DNA from: Povalibacter uvarum
Lineage (GTDB): Bacteria > Pseudomonadota > Gammaproteobacteria > Steroidobacterales > Steroidobacteraceae
Direction: 5' to 3'
DNA: 64,000 bases
NCBI RefSeq assembly: GCF_014202975.1
Contig: NZ_JACHHZ010000003.1
Location: 310,001 to 374,000 of the forward strand
The notes below the pieces were generated by a model. It ran no database searches, was not told the origin of the DNA, and saw only the letters and a list, made by a program, of their open reading frames with translations. Positions 43,380 to 52,772 of this stretch are shown here, in pieces (the stretch's first letter is position 1; every line of letters starts with the position of its first letter). A program made the position numbers and the translations under genes.

Positions 43380-44392
43380 TGATGAAACCGATGTTCGCGG
43401 CGGCGTTTGCCGCTCTCGTTGTTGCATGCGCTCCCGAGTGCACCTTCGCGGCCGAAGGTGCTCAGTACAAAGTCGTCGATACTTTTCGCGGTCCGGACGG
43501 CGGCTACGACTACGTATCTGTCGATAGCGCGGCGCAGCGCGTGTTCATCGCGCGCAAATACGGTGTGATGGCAATCGATCTGAAGGATCGGAAAGTCATT
43601 CCGGAACTGATCAAAGGCAACGACGTATCGGCCGTCCTGATCATTCCCGGCACCGACCTGCTGTTGACGACGAACTGGGGCGGGCACACGGCAACATTGC
43701 TGGACCGACGAACTGGCAAGGCGAAAGCCGAGATCGTTACAGGCAAACAACCGGATGCGGCGGTGTTCGATCCTTCCTCGCGTCGCGCTTTCGTGATGAA
43801 CGGCGAGAGCAAGGACATCACGGTCGTCGACGTCGCGAAGGCGGTCGCGATTGCAACGATTCCTCTCGGCGGCAAGCCTGAAGCGGGTGCAGCTGATGGC
43901 AAGGGCCGCATCTACGTGAACATCGAGGACACGGCGCAAATCGCCGTCATCGATACCGCCAGGCTGAAGGTGCTCACGAAGTACAGCATCCCCGAATGCG
44001 AAGAGCCGACAGGGATTGCCTACGACGCAGTCACTGGCGTGCTGATCTCCGCCTGCCACAACGGCATCGCGAGACTGGTCGACGCGGCGACAGGCAAGGA
44101 TCGCGGCTGGTTCAAAGTCGGCGCGGAGGCTGACGGCGCGATTTTCGACTCTGCGCGCCGGCTCGCGTACATCCCTTGTGACGACGGCACGATGACCATC
44201 GTGCACCTGGACGAGCGGGCCCAGACCAGGCCGGTCGCTGTAGTGAAGACTGCCAGAGGCGCACGCACTGCAGCACTCGACCCGCAAACGGGCCGGCTGT
44301 ACTTGCCCTACGCAGATTTCACGACGGACAGCGCCGGCGAGGACGTTCAGACGCCCGGCACATTCGCCGTTCTCGTCGTCGCAGCGCAATGA
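43379..44392 (+). CDS. Exported YncE-like beta-propeller protein
   Basis: 337 residues. ATG 43379 overlaps the transporter stop; ATG 43382 is an alternative. Signal peptide ends near CTFA-AE. Repeats of 'YDYVSVDSAAQRVFIARKYGVMAIDLKDR', 'VFDPSSRRAFVMNGESKDITVVDVA', 'IYVNIEDTAQIAVIDTA' and 'IFDSARRLAYIPCDDGTMTIV' form a seven-bladed YVTN-type propeller. No catalytic motif. It is a periplasmic binding or scaffold protein of unknown ligand in the peptide cluster. Confidence 0.88.
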   Translation: MMKPMFAAAFAALVVACAPECTFAAEGAQYKVVDTFRGPDGGYDYVSVDSAAQRVFIARKYGVMAIDLKDRKVIPELIKGNDVSAVLIIPGTDLLLTTNWGGHTATLLDRRTGKAKAEIVTGKQPDAAVFDPSSRRAFVMNGESKDITVVDVAKAVAIATIPLGGKPEAGAADGKGRIYVNIEDTAQIAVIDTARLKVLTKYSIPECEEPTGIAYDAVTGVLISACHNGIARLVDAATGKDRGWFKVGAEADGAIFDSARRLAYIPCDDGTMTIVHLDERAQTRPVAVVKTARGARTAALDPQTGRLYLPYADFTTDSAGEDVQTPGTFAVLVVAAQ

Positions 44393-44534
44393 AATCCAAC
44401 CGCGCATCCGAACCTGTCGTGCTGGTGCTGTCGCGGCACCACTGCGTGCATGTTTGGCATCTATTCAAATCCGGTGCGCGGCCTCTATCGTCGATTACAA
44501 GTGGGCATCGATCCTACCTGGGGAGGTTCAGGCC

Positions 44535-46619
44535 ATGATGAAGCATTCGAAACAGTTGCTGGTGCTGACGGCGGTTGCAGTGGCGCAACCGGCGTTGACG
44601 CTGGCCCAGGAAGTGACCCTGGAAGAAATCATCGTCACGGCGCAGAAGCGTGAACAGCGGTTGATCGAAGTCCCGGTGGCCATCACCGCGATTTCGGGAT
44701 CGGAGCTGCAGCAGCGCGGCCTGAGCTCGGTGCAGGACATCTCGTTCGCGGTACCGGGTCTCACGATGCGTGAGGACGGTCCGGGCAGCTACACGATCTT
44801 CATGCGCGGCCTGAGCAATCAGTACGGCAGCGACGCGCTGGTCGGCGTGTACCTCGACGAAGCTCCGCTGTCGCTGACAGGATTCGATCAGCTCGATTCG
44901 CGCGTCATGGATCTGGAACGTGTCGAAGTGCTGAAAGGCCCGCAGGGCACGCTGTACGGCCAGGGTTCTGTGGCCGGCGCAATCCGGTACATCACCAAGA
45001 AGCCGGTGCTCGATGCGTTCGAAGGCAGCATCGAGGCGTCCGAGACGTTCATCGATGACGGCGATACGAAAGAGACGTTCACCGGCGTCATCAACATCCC
45101 GATCGTGAAGGACAAGTTCGCATTGCGTCTGGCCGGCACGATCGAGAACGGCGGCGGCTGGCAGGACCAGCCCCAGGCCGGCATCGAAGACGGCAACAAC
45201 CAGGATCTCAAGAACTTCCGCGCGAAGGCGCTCTGGAAGATCACCGACAAGTTCTCCGCCGATGCGATGATCGTGATTCATCGCAACGAGAGCGAGCTGG
45301 GACTCGGCTTCGAAAACCCGGATCGCACCATCACTGTCGCGGTCGACCGTTCGCGCGTGCTGATCCCCAAGAAGTTCGAGTACAACCTCTACAACCTGAA
45401 CCTGACGTACGACTTCGGCGGCGCAGAGCTGCTGAGTGCCTCGACGTACATCGACCATCACCACGAGTATCCGTTCTCGTACATCGGTGGTCCGGAGAGC
45501 TTCTACCAGGGTGCGCTCGAAGGTACGGACGCGCGCTACAGCCTCGCAAATCAGTTCAGCCAGGAGCTGCGCCTCGCTTCGACAGGAGAGGGCCCGCTGA
45601 CCTGGACGCTGGGCGCGTTCTACAAGAAGCTCAACAATCAGCTCGAGGCGTACTACGACACGCTGTACGCGGGCGTCTACTTTCCGCCGGCCTACTACCT
45701 GAGCAAAGACGGCAACGAATCCTATGCGTTGTTCGCGGACCTCGCGTGGGCGATCACCGATCGCATCGAGGTCGGCGCGGGCGTGCGCTACTTCGAGGAC
45801 GATCAGGACACGTTCGACGGTACGGAGTCGGAAAGCGATTCGTTCAATTCCACCGATCCGCGTGTGTACGCTTCGTTCAAGCTTGCGGAGAACATGAACC
45901 TCTACGCGAGTGCGGCGAAGGGCTTCCGCAGCGGCGGTTTCAATCGCGGTGACTTGCCGAACTACCAGCCGGAATCGCTGTGGAGCTACGAACTTGGCTT
46001 GAAGGGTCTGGTTGCCGATGGACTCCTGAGCTTCGAGCTCGCGGCTTACTACAGCGACTATTCCGACATGCTCCGTCGCGGACTCGTGCTGGTACCGGAT
46101 GCGGAACCGCAGTTCCAGCAGCTGACCAGCAACGTCGGCGCCGTGGAAGTGAAGGGTATGGAAGCAGGCGTGACCTGGCGTGCGACCGACAACCTGACGT
46201 TGAACGCGACCGCTGCGTACAACGACAGCGAGATCACCGAAGTGAACGCACTGGATGCCACGAACTTGCCGGGCGATCGCGTCGACTACGTGCCTGAGCT
46301 GGCTTACACGCTCGGTGCGCACTTCAGCTTCGAGATGGGCTCGCTGCCCAGCTACTTCCGGGTCGATTACAGCTATCGCGATGCGATGAGCTACATCGAT
46401 CGCACGAGCTTCCCGGCGGAGAACGTGCCGCAGTGGTCTGATGACATCGGCCTTCTGGATGCGCGTCTTGGCGTCACCTGGAACGCGGCCTGGTTCGAGC
46501 TGTACGGGATGAACCTCTCGAACCAGAACAAGTGGATCGACCCGTATCACGACTGGACGAACGCCAATCGCACGCGCCCGCGCGCGATCGGCATCAAGGT
46601 CGGCTACAACTTCAACTGA
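44535..46619 (+). CDS. TonB-dependent receptor
   Basis: 694 residues from ATG 44535 with GGGGAGG 8 bp upstream; ATG 44538 also fits. Signal peptide ends at TLA-QE. TonB box 'EEIIVTAQK'. Plug: 'EVPVAITAISGSELQQRG', 'VPGLTMREDGPGSYTIFMRG', 'DALVGVYLDEAPLS', 'MDLERVEVLKGPQGTLYGQGSVAGAIRY'. The barrel has 'AKGFRSGGFNRGD' and 'YELGLKG' and ends 'IGIKVGYNFN'. It lies 142 bp after the propeller gene, followed by the beta-helix gene and the aminotransferase. It probably imports a peptide or amino compound. No obvious FecIR pair. Confidence 0.95.
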   Translation: MMKHSKQLLVLTAVAVAQPALTLAQEVTLEEIIVTAQKREQRLIEVPVAITAISGSELQQRGLSSVQDISFAVPGLTMREDGPGSYTIFMRGLSNQYGSDALVGVYLDEAPLSLTGFDQLDSRVMDLERVEVLKGPQGTLYGQGSVAGAIRYITKKPVLDAFEGSIEASETFIDDGDTKETFTGVINIPIVKDKFALRLAGTIENGGGWQDQPQAGIEDGNNQDLKNFRAKALWKITDKFSADAMIVIHRNESELGLGFENPDRTITVAVDRSRVLIPKKFEYNLYNLNLTYDFGGAELLSASTYIDHHHEYPFSYIGGPESFYQGALEGTDARYSLANQFSQELRLASTGEGPLTWTLGAFYKKLNNQLEAYYDTLYAGVYFPPAYYLSKDGNESYALFADLAWAITDRIEVGAGVRYFEDDQDTFDGTESESDSFNSTDPRVYASFKLAENMNLYASAAKGFRSGGFNRGDLPNYQPESLWSYELGLKGLVADGLLSFELAAYYSDYSDMLRRGLVLVPDAEPQFQQLTSNVGAVEVKGMEAGVTWRATDNLTLNATAAYNDSEITEVNALDATNLPGDRVDYVPELAYTLGAHFSFEMGSLPSYFRVDYSYRDAMSYIDRTSFPAENVPQWSDDIGLLDARLGVTWNAAWFELYGMNLSNQNKWIDPYHDWTNANRTRPRAIGIKVGYNFN

Positions 46620-46673
46620 TGTCCGAAGCGGCCGGCCCGTCAACCGACGGGTCGGCCGCACCCCACGCGAGCA

Positions 46674-47708
46674 ATGAACCCTCGTCCACTGCGACTGAAA
46701 CACGCTGCATTCATTCTGCTTGCCGGGCTCATGGCCGGTGCGGCGTGTGGCAAAACCCTCTCCGTTTGCCCTGCGGGTTCGAAGGCGAAGTGCGACTTCA
46801 CCGGCAACCAGGCGCTGCAGTCGGCTGTCGACAAAGCGGCCGACGGCGACACCATCATGGTTCGCGCTGGCGCGTACACGTCCGCCGCATTCGTTGACGT
46901 CCCGTACAAGCAGTACGTCATTCGTGGCTCGCTTGCGATCCGTCACAAGCGCATCGAGATCGTCGGCGAAGACGGTGCGGTTCTCGACGGCACCGCAGGG
47001 CCACCGGTCTCCGCGATCGTGATCGAGGGCGGCGACGTGACGCTGCGCAACCTGACGATTCGTAATTTCCGGGCGGGAGATCCGGAGGATGATCTCTATG
47101 AAGGTCACGGCATCTTCGTCATCGACGCGGTCGTCGAGCTGGAAGATGTCACCATCGAAAAGTACGCAAAGATGGGATTCACGGGGCGAGGCAGTTCTTC
47201 GCTCACGGCATCGGGGCTGCGGATACTCGATGGACACGTGGCGATCTGGCTGGAGGAATCAGCTCATCTGCGCTTGTGCAATGCGCTCGTGCGCAACAAC
47301 GACTCCGCCGGCATCGCCGCCTACATGAATGCAACTGCGCGCGTCTACAACTCCGTCTTCGACGGCAATCAGGACGACGGTCTTTACGCGGAGAACGAAG
47401 CGTCGATCTTCGCGACCAACACGCTGTTGCTGAACAACAAGCCATTCGCGGTGCGCGTCACCGACGACGCGCAGGCTCAGGTGCGCTACACGGCGCTTCA
47501 CGGCAACGCCGCGAAAGGCAGTTCGCCCGATGGAAAGCAGAGCATCCGGTGGGGCGAAGGCGTGCAGGATCTTGTAACGAAGCCAGATGCAAACTACCGA
47601 CTGGCGTCACCGCTGGCCGGCGATCCCGATGTGCGTACAGCAACGCTCGGCCGCATGAACATCGGACTGTCCGATGTCGCTGCCTGCGGCAGCGGTCAGG
47701 GTCGCTGA
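46674..47708 (+). CDS. Exported right-handed beta-helix protein
   Basis: 344 residues. The N-terminal signal peptide is MNPRPLRLKHAAFILLAGLMAGAACG, possibly with a lipoprotein-like Cys at 25. 'NQALQSAVDKAADGDTIMVRAGAYT' is the start block of pectate-lyase-like helices, followed by about seven parallel coils ('IEIVGEDGAVLDGT', 'VIEGGDVTLRNLTIRNF', 'VELEDVTIEKYAKMGFTGRG', 'LRLCNALVRNNDSAGIAAY', 'NSVFDGNQDDGLY'). Asp/Asn-rich turns could bind calcium. Substrate not known; no lyase motif stands out. It is 54 bp after the TonB receptor and 35 bp before the aminotransferase. Confidence 0.82.
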   Translation: MNPRPLRLKHAAFILLAGLMAGAACGKTLSVCPAGSKAKCDFTGNQALQSAVDKAADGDTIMVRAGAYTSAAFVDVPYKQYVIRGSLAIRHKRIEIVGEDGAVLDGTAGPPVSAIVIEGGDVTLRNLTIRNFRAGDPEDDLYEGHGIFVIDAVVELEDVTIEKYAKMGFTGRGSSSLTASGLRILDGHVAIWLEESAHLRLCNALVRNNDSAGIAAYMNATARVYNSVFDGNQDDGLYAENEASIFATNTLLLNNKPFAVRVTDDAQAQVRYTALHGNAAKGSSPDGKQSIRWGEGVQDLVTKPDANYRLASPLAGDPDVRTATLGRMNIGLSDVAACGSGQGR

Positions 47709-47743
47709 CGGAGCGGTAACGGGATCGAACTTCAGGAGTCTCT

Positions 47744-49117
47744 ATGTCCGCTCAATCCCGCAGCACGCTCGAGTGGCAACAGCTCGACAGCGCGCATCAC
47801 GTTCATCCGTTCACTGATCCGAAGGCACTGACGAAGCGCGGCGTGCGTGTCATCACGCGCGCAGATGGCGCGTATGTGTGGGACAGCGATGGCAACAAAA
47901 TTCTCGACGGGATGGCGGGCCTGTGGTGCGTGAACGTCGGCTATGGCCGGCAGGAGCTGGTGGACGCGGCAACGCGCCAGATGCAGGAGCTGCCGTACTA
48001 CAACAGCTTCTTCCAGACGGCGACACCTTCGCAGATCGAGCTCGGCCAGGCGCTCGCTGAGGTCACGCCGCCCGGACTCGATCATTTCTTCTTCGCGAAT
48101 TCAGGTTCGGAAGCGAACGACACGGTCATCCGGATCGCACGTCACTACTGGCATCTGAAGGGCAAGCCGAACAAGCGGACCTTCATCGCTCGCACGATGG
48201 GTTATCACGGCAGCACGCTTGCAGCCGTGAGTCTCGGCGGCATGCCGCACATGCATGCGCTCGACAAGGTGCTGTTGCCGGGCTTCGCTCACATCATGCA
48301 TCCGCACTGGTACACGCTGGGCGGCACCCTGTCGCGCAGCGAGTTCGGCATCGTCGCGGCGCGTGCCCTCGAGGACAAGATTCTCGAGCTCGGTCCCGAC
48401 AACGTTGCCGCCTTCATCGGTGAGCCGGTGCAGGGCGCGGGCGGCGTGATCGATCCTCCGGAGACTTACTGGCCCGAGATTCAACGCATCTGCCGCAAGT
48501 ACGACATCCTGCTGGTCGCCGATGAAGTGATCTGCGGATTTGGCCGCACGGGGCAATGGTTCGGCTCGCAGACGTTCGGCATCGAGCCCGACCTCATGCC
48601 GATGGCCAAGGGACTTTCATCCGGCTATCTCCCGATCTCCGCGGTCGCGATGAACAAGCGGGTCTTCGAAGCCGTCAACGAAGGCGGCCTGCTCGCACAC
48701 GGCTATACGTACTCGGGTCACCCGGCTGCGTGCGCAGTCGCGATTGCAAACATCCGGCTGATGCAGCGCGAGAAGCTCGTCGAACGAGTGCGGGAAGACA
48801 TCGCTCCATACTTCCGCGCGCGTCTGCAGGAGCTCGCGGACGACCACCCGATCGTCGGCGAGTTGCGCGGCTCAGGATTGCTGGCCGGCCTGCAGCTCGT
48901 GAAGGACAAAGCGAAGCGTACGATCTTCACGACCGAGGACGACGCAGCGAACAAGTGCCGAGACCTGTGCCTCGATCATCACCTGATCATGCGGGCGGTC
49001 GGTCAGACGATGGTGCTGAGTCCGCCGCTCATCATCACGCGGGCGCAGGTCGACGAGCTTGTTTCGAAGGTAAAGATCGGACTCGATCTGACGGCGCGAC
49101 ACTTCGGGCTGGGATGA
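47744..49117 (+). CDS. Class III PLP-dependent aminotransferase (omega-transaminase)
   Basis: 457 residues from ATG 47744 (CAGGAG upstream). Class III layout: 'VWDSDGNKILDGMAGLWCVNVGYGR', 'FFFANSGSEANDTVIRIARHYW', 'GYHGSTLAAVSLGG', 'IGEPVQGAGGVIDPPETYWPEIQ', 'DEVICGFGRTGQWFGS', and the PLP lysine K289 in MPMAKGLSSGYLPISAV. This fits SpuC/beta-alanine-pyruvate type enzymes, which transfer an amino group from putrescine or beta-alanine to pyruvate. Cytoplasmic. It ends the TonB receptor cluster and may feed amino-group use. Confidence 0.93.
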   Translation: MSAQSRSTLEWQQLDSAHHVHPFTDPKALTKRGVRVITRADGAYVWDSDGNKILDGMAGLWCVNVGYGRQELVDAATRQMQELPYYNSFFQTATPSQIELGQALAEVTPPGLDHFFFANSGSEANDTVIRIARHYWHLKGKPNKRTFIARTMGYHGSTLAAVSLGGMPHMHALDKVLLPGFAHIMHPHWYTLGGTLSRSEFGIVAARALEDKILELGPDNVAAFIGEPVQGAGGVIDPPETYWPEIQRICRKYDILLVADEVICGFGRTGQWFGSQTFGIEPDLMPMAKGLSSGYLPISAVAMNKRVFEAVNEGGLLAHGYTYSGHPAACAVAIANIRLMQREKLVERVREDIAPYFRARLQELADDHPIVGELRGSGLLAGLQLVKDKAKRTIFTTEDDAANKCRDLCLDHHLIMRAVGQTMVLSPPLIITRAQVDELVSKVKIGLDLTARHFGLG

Positions 49118-49133
49118 GAGAGAGGGGAGGGGA

Positions 49134-49217
49134 TTTCACACGGTGTTCACGGAGATGGAAAGACAATAAGCCTTTCTCATTCTTGACCTCCGTGTACTCC
49201 GTGAACTCCGTGTGAAA
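49134..49217. repeat. Inverted repeat, family B
   Basis: Arms 49134-49154 and 49197-49217 are 21-bp complements with one mismatch; the right arm is identical to that at 25519-25539. It lies between the convergent aminotransferase and LysR genes. Confidence 0.8.
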
Positions 49218-49230
49218 CTCCTTATTCCTG

Positions 49231-50232
49231 CTACTCCGCGTTCCCCGACCGCAGCTCCGGATGCTGCGTGGCGATCGTCGACACCAGCCACTGCCGGAAG
49301 CGGCGGATGAGCGTGGAATCCCATCGGTCTGCTTTCGCAATGAAGTAGTACGAGCCCATCGCCTTGGGTTGGAACGTCGGCAGATCCTGTCCGACTTCGA
49401 CGAGTCGGCCTGCCGCGATGTCGTCGGCCACGATGAGTTGATTCGTGAGCGCTGCGCCGCGTCCGTGTCGCGCGGCATCAAGGGTCAGGTGCCCTTGCCA
49501 CAAGCGCGGGCCCGTGAGGTCGACGTCGTCGACGACGCCGTGCGCGCCCAGCCAGTTGCGCCAGCGGTCGAAGTTCTCTTCGTGCAGAAGCTGGAGCTTC
49601 AACAGATCGCGCGGCTCGCGCACCGGTGGCGCACTGTTCATATAGCCTTTGCTGGCCGCGGCGATGATGGCGACAGTGGCAACTTCCGCCGCTTTCAGGT
49701 TCGACGGCAACTGGAAGGGTGTCGGGACATAGCTCGGCACGAGCCGGATCTCGATGTCGGTGTCCTGGGTGAGCAACTCAGGTGAGCGATCGGCCGGGCG
49801 CAGTTCGACGTCGATACCCGGATTGGCCCGCTCGAAATCGCCGAGTCGCGCCGACAACCAGTGCAGCGCGAAGCCGGGCATGCAGCGGATATGCAGGCAG
49901 CGATTGTCGCCGCGCTTCATGAGATCGATGGTCGCGTTGGCGATGAGGTCCATGGCCACGGCCACTTCGCGGTGATAGCGAACGCCTTCTTCCGTCAGCA
50001 CGGCACCGCCCGGTGTTCGCTCGATCAGCTTGGCGCCAGTCCATTCTTCGATGGCGCGCAGGTGCCGGCTTACGACGGCATGGTCACGACAAAGGTACTG
50101 GGCAGCCTTGCGCACTCCGCCAAGACGGGCGATGGCATCGAATGCCCGCAATGCCTCGAATGGCGGCAGCGCCTTGCGCGACGGGAGGTGAGAACTCGGC
50201 AGTCGGGCGCGGAGGGTCTCTTCGGCAAGCAT
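49231..50232 (-). CDS. LysR-family transcriptional regulator
   Basis: 333 residues from ATG 50232 with CAGGAG 7 bp upstream; the much longer open frame upstream is a GC artefact. N-terminal winged helix: 'PPFEALRAFDAIARLGGVRKAAQYLCRDHAVVSRHLRAIEEWTGAKLIER' with the first helices typical of GcvA/AmpR-like members. The effector domain follows from about 100 ('IRCMPGFALHWLSARLGDFERANPGIDVEL'). It is divergent from the glycerate kinase gene with a 266-bp gap and probably regulates it. Convergent with the aminotransferase. Confidence 0.92.
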   Translation of the reverse strand: MLAEETLRARLPSSHLPSRKALPPFEALRAFDAIARLGGVRKAAQYLCRDHAVVSRHLRAIEEWTGAKLIERTPGGAVLTEEGVRYHREVAVAMDLIANATIDLMKRGDNRCLHIRCMPGFALHWLSARLGDFERANPGIDVELRPADRSPELLTQDTDIEIRLVPSYVPTPFQLPSNLKAAEVATVAIIAAASKGYMNSAPPVREPRDLLKLQLLHEENFDRWRNWLGAHGVVDDVDLTGPRLWQGHLTLDAARHGRGAALTNQLIVADDIAAGRLVEVGQDLPTFQPKAMGSYYFIAKADRWDSTLIRRFRQWLVSTIATQHPELRSGNAE

Positions 50233-50498
50233 CGCGGCTCCTGAAAAACAGGTATCGGCGTCATGACGGAACCGGAGGGTCGGTCGACGTCCCTGTTCGT
50301 TTATATGTGCCGCGCCCGGGGTGAGCCCCGACGCTGCGCCAACCGCTCCCAGGGACAGATGGTGCCTATTGCGCACCGGGGCTGCAAACATTCTTTCACA
50401 TTGGATATCAAGCAGTTCCGGGCGACGCAGGCAGTGGCGGATGACGCAGGGGAACCCTGAACGGTGCCGCTTCATGACGCGTTGCTTATAGTTCCGCG

Positions 50499-51809
50499 AT
50501 GACCTCACGCGATCTGCTGGTGAAGCTCTTTGCGAGTGCCGTTGACGCTGCTCGCGGCGACAAGGTGCTGCGAACTTCCACGCACGTTCGCGGCGATGCT
50601 TTCGTGTACGAGGGCGAGGGCGGCTCGCTGGAGATTCCTCTTCCCGCCGGCTCCGGCAGGGTGATCGTCGCGGGTGCGGGCAAGGCTGCGGCATCGCTCG
50701 CGAGCGGTCTGCAGTACGCGCTCGGTGATCGCATCGGCGAAGGAAAGGTGATCGTGAAGCACGGCCACGGCGCACCGCTCGAGCGCATTGCCGTGCTCGA
50801 AGCGAGTCATCCCGTTCCTGACGAATCGTCCGTCGCCGCAACTCAATCGTTGCTGCGGCTCATCGACGGCACGAAGGAACAGGATGTCGTGTTCTTTCTT
50901 CTCACAGGCGGCGCTTCATCATTGCTGTGTCTTCCGGTCGAAGGGCTTTCGCTGGCCGACAAGGCAGCGGCGACGACGCTGCTGTTGAACAGCGGCGCCG
51001 ACATCCATGAGATGAACACGGTCCGCAAACATCTTTCGGCGGTGAAAGGCGGGCGCCTGCGTTTGCGATCGCGAGCCAAGGCTTTCTGTACGCTCACGAT
51101 CTCCGATGTCATTGGAGATGATCCGGCAGTGATCGGTTCGGGCCCGACGGTTGCTGACCGCTCGTCCGCGCTCGACGCACTATCGATCGTTGCTCGCTAC
51201 GAACTCGAGTCGCGCATGCCGATGAGTGTGATCGAGCACCTTCGCACTGACGCGACATCGGGTGCCGCGCAGTGGCCATTTCCGCAGGACGTCTATCGCA
51301 TCGTCGCCAGCAATCGCGCTTCACTGGATGCTTGTGTTCGAAGTGCAGGTGCCCGGCAGCTGGACGTCAGTGTGCTGCCGGACCCGATGGTCGGCGACAC
51401 CGCAACGGCGGCGCGAGCATTCGCGGAGAAGCTGAAAGAGCTCGCAAAACTTTCCCGGGCGCGCCCGCACATCGTAATCACCGGCGGCGAAACGACGCTG
51501 AAAGTGAAGGGTAGCGGCAAGGGCGGCCGGAATCAGGAGTTCGCGTTGCATGCGGCATTCGCTGTCGACGGCGTTCGCAATGTCACCTTGTTGGCTGCAG
51601 GCACTGATGGCACTGACGGTCCGACCGATGTTGCAGGTGCGTTTGCAGATGGCAGCACCGTTGCACGTGCGCGCGCAGCTGGATTGGAGATCGATGCATA
51701 TCTGCGGCGCAACGACGCGTACCCGTTGCTCGACGCGCTCGGCGACCTCTTCAAGACGGGACCGACGGGAACGAACGTCATGGATCTCGCGATTGGAATC
51801 GTCGGGTAG
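50499..51809 (+). CDS. Glycerate 2-kinase (MOFRL family)
   Basis: 436 residues. N-terminal domain 'RVIVAGAGKAAASLASGLQ', 'VKHGHGAPLERIAVLEASHPVPDESS', 'FLLTGGASSLLCLP', 'LLLNSGADIHEMNTVRKHLSAVKGGRL', 'TLTISDVIGDDPAVIGSGPTVADRS', and C-terminal MOFRL 'ITGGETTLKVKGSGKGGRNQEFALHAA', 'LLAAGTDGTDGPTDVAGAF', 'GPTGTNVMDLAIGIVG'. It phosphorylates D-glycerate with ATP, linking glyoxylate or hydroxypyruvate metabolism to glycolysis. Family members are called GckA or TtuD. Its stop touches the convergent DUF899 stop. Confidence 0.94.
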   Translation: MTSRDLLVKLFASAVDAARGDKVLRTSTHVRGDAFVYEGEGGSLEIPLPAGSGRVIVAGAGKAAASLASGLQYALGDRIGEGKVIVKHGHGAPLERIAVLEASHPVPDESSVAATQSLLRLIDGTKEQDVVFFLLTGGASSLLCLPVEGLSLADKAAATTLLLNSGADIHEMNTVRKHLSAVKGGRLRLRSRAKAFCTLTISDVIGDDPAVIGSGPTVADRSSALDALSIVARYELESRMPMSVIEHLRTDATSGAAQWPFPQDVYRIVASNRASLDACVRSAGARQLDVSVLPDPMVGDTATAARAFAEKLKELAKLSRARPHIVITGGETTLKVKGSGKGGRNQEFALHAAFAVDGVRNVTLLAAGTDGTDGPTDVAGAFADGSTVARARAAGLEIDAYLRRNDAYPLLDALGDLFKTGPTGTNVMDLAIGIVG

Positions 51810-52583
51810 TCACAGCTCCTTTAATGCCCGGGGCTGCGCACCGGAACAGCAGCGGTACTGGAGTTGCTCGTTGAAATCCGGTCGACCGGCCGGCGTGAGA
51901 TCGAACAAGTTCCACAGAGGTTCGAGCGTACCCGCGGCCCGAGGATCCTGACCCGGATCAGCCGGTGCGAACATCAGCTCCGAAGCCCAGAAGAATCGAA
52001 TCGTTCCGTCGGGGTCCCGCCCGAAGACCGTCATGACCGGCAACTGCTGGCCGTGCTCGTCTTCCCCATGATAGTCGCGACGGAAGTTGTTGCCGGCGGA
52101 GGAGAGCAACCGCACATGCTGCCAGTTGCGATCGCGTGCGACGCCGAGCAGCCGCTCGAGCGGAGCTTTCGCAACCACGACGAAATTTCCGCCCGCGGCT
52201 TCGAAGTGCGGCGCAGCCGCGTCGAGCTGATCGATGAGTGCCGTGCACGATGGGCACGGTTGCTCGTCTCTCGGTAGTCGCGCGGTCTCGCCGCTCGAAG
52301 CTGCTTCGCGCGTATCGGTGCGATAGCGGGGGAACATGTAGTTGTAGACGACCAGGCTGTTCGTGCCATCGCGAAACAGTTGCGACAGTCGAATCCTGGC
52401 CGGTGTTCCGTCGGTGCCCATCCCGTCGAACTCGTAGTCGTCAGGAATCCTGCCGCCCGGCGGCAGCGCACGCCTCGCCACCGCAACGGCTTCCATCTGG
52501 CGTCGCAGTTCGATCTCCTGCGCCAGCAGCACGTCGCGAGCGTGCCTGTAGTCCGTCGATTCATTGGGGAATGTGACGCCCAT
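51810..52583 (-). CDS. DUF899 thioredoxin-like protein
   Basis: 257 residues from ATG 52583 with CAAGGAG about 6 bp upstream. DUF899 signs: 'LLAQEIELRRQMEAVAVARRALPPGG', 'RIRLSQLFRDGTNSLVVYNYMFPR', then C110-P-S-C113 in the thioredoxin-like motif 'EQPCPSCTALIDQLDAAAPH', 'NFVVVAKAPLERLLGVARDRNW', 'NNFRRDYHGEDEHG'. A redox role is suspected. Cytoplasmic. Stop adjoins the glycerate kinase stop with no gap. Confidence 0.88.
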   Translation of the reverse strand: MGVTFPNESTDYRHARDVLLAQEIELRRQMEAVAVARRALPPGGRIPDDYEFDGMGTDGTPARIRLSQLFRDGTNSLVVYNYMFPRYRTDTREAASSGETARLPRDEQPCPSCTALIDQLDAAAPHFEAAGGNFVVVAKAPLERLLGVARDRNWQHVRLLSSAGNNFRRDYHGEDEHGQQLPVMTVFGRDPDGTIRFFWASELMFAPADPGQDPRAAGTLEPLWNLFDLTPAGRPDFNEQLQYRCCSGAQPRALKEL

Positions 52584-52772
52584 GCCAGTCTCCTTGGTCG
52601 GTTTTCGTACCCTTCGAAGGACGGCGCGCATTGCATCGTTCCGACAAAACCCCGCGCGTCGATCTGGCGTCAGAATCCGCTGTCACGGGGCGCTGTACCA
52701 AAGGGCCGATCCCGGGACCTTGAGCCCTTCGGTCAATTCTGCCCGCGGGCCTGCCTGTCTAGAGTGAAAGGC

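Noticed and set aside
44514-47237. 907-residue open frame on the minus strand
   Set aside because: It lies opposite the TonB receptor and beta-helix genes, whose motifs are unmistakable. Long antisense frames are common in high-GC DNA; its product is Arg/Val/His-rich with no motif.
50233-50841. N-terminal extension of the LysR gene
   Set aside because: Upstream in-frame codons are Arg-rich and cross the start of the divergent glycerate kinase gene; the ATG at 50232 has a ribosome binding site and the normal LysR N terminus.
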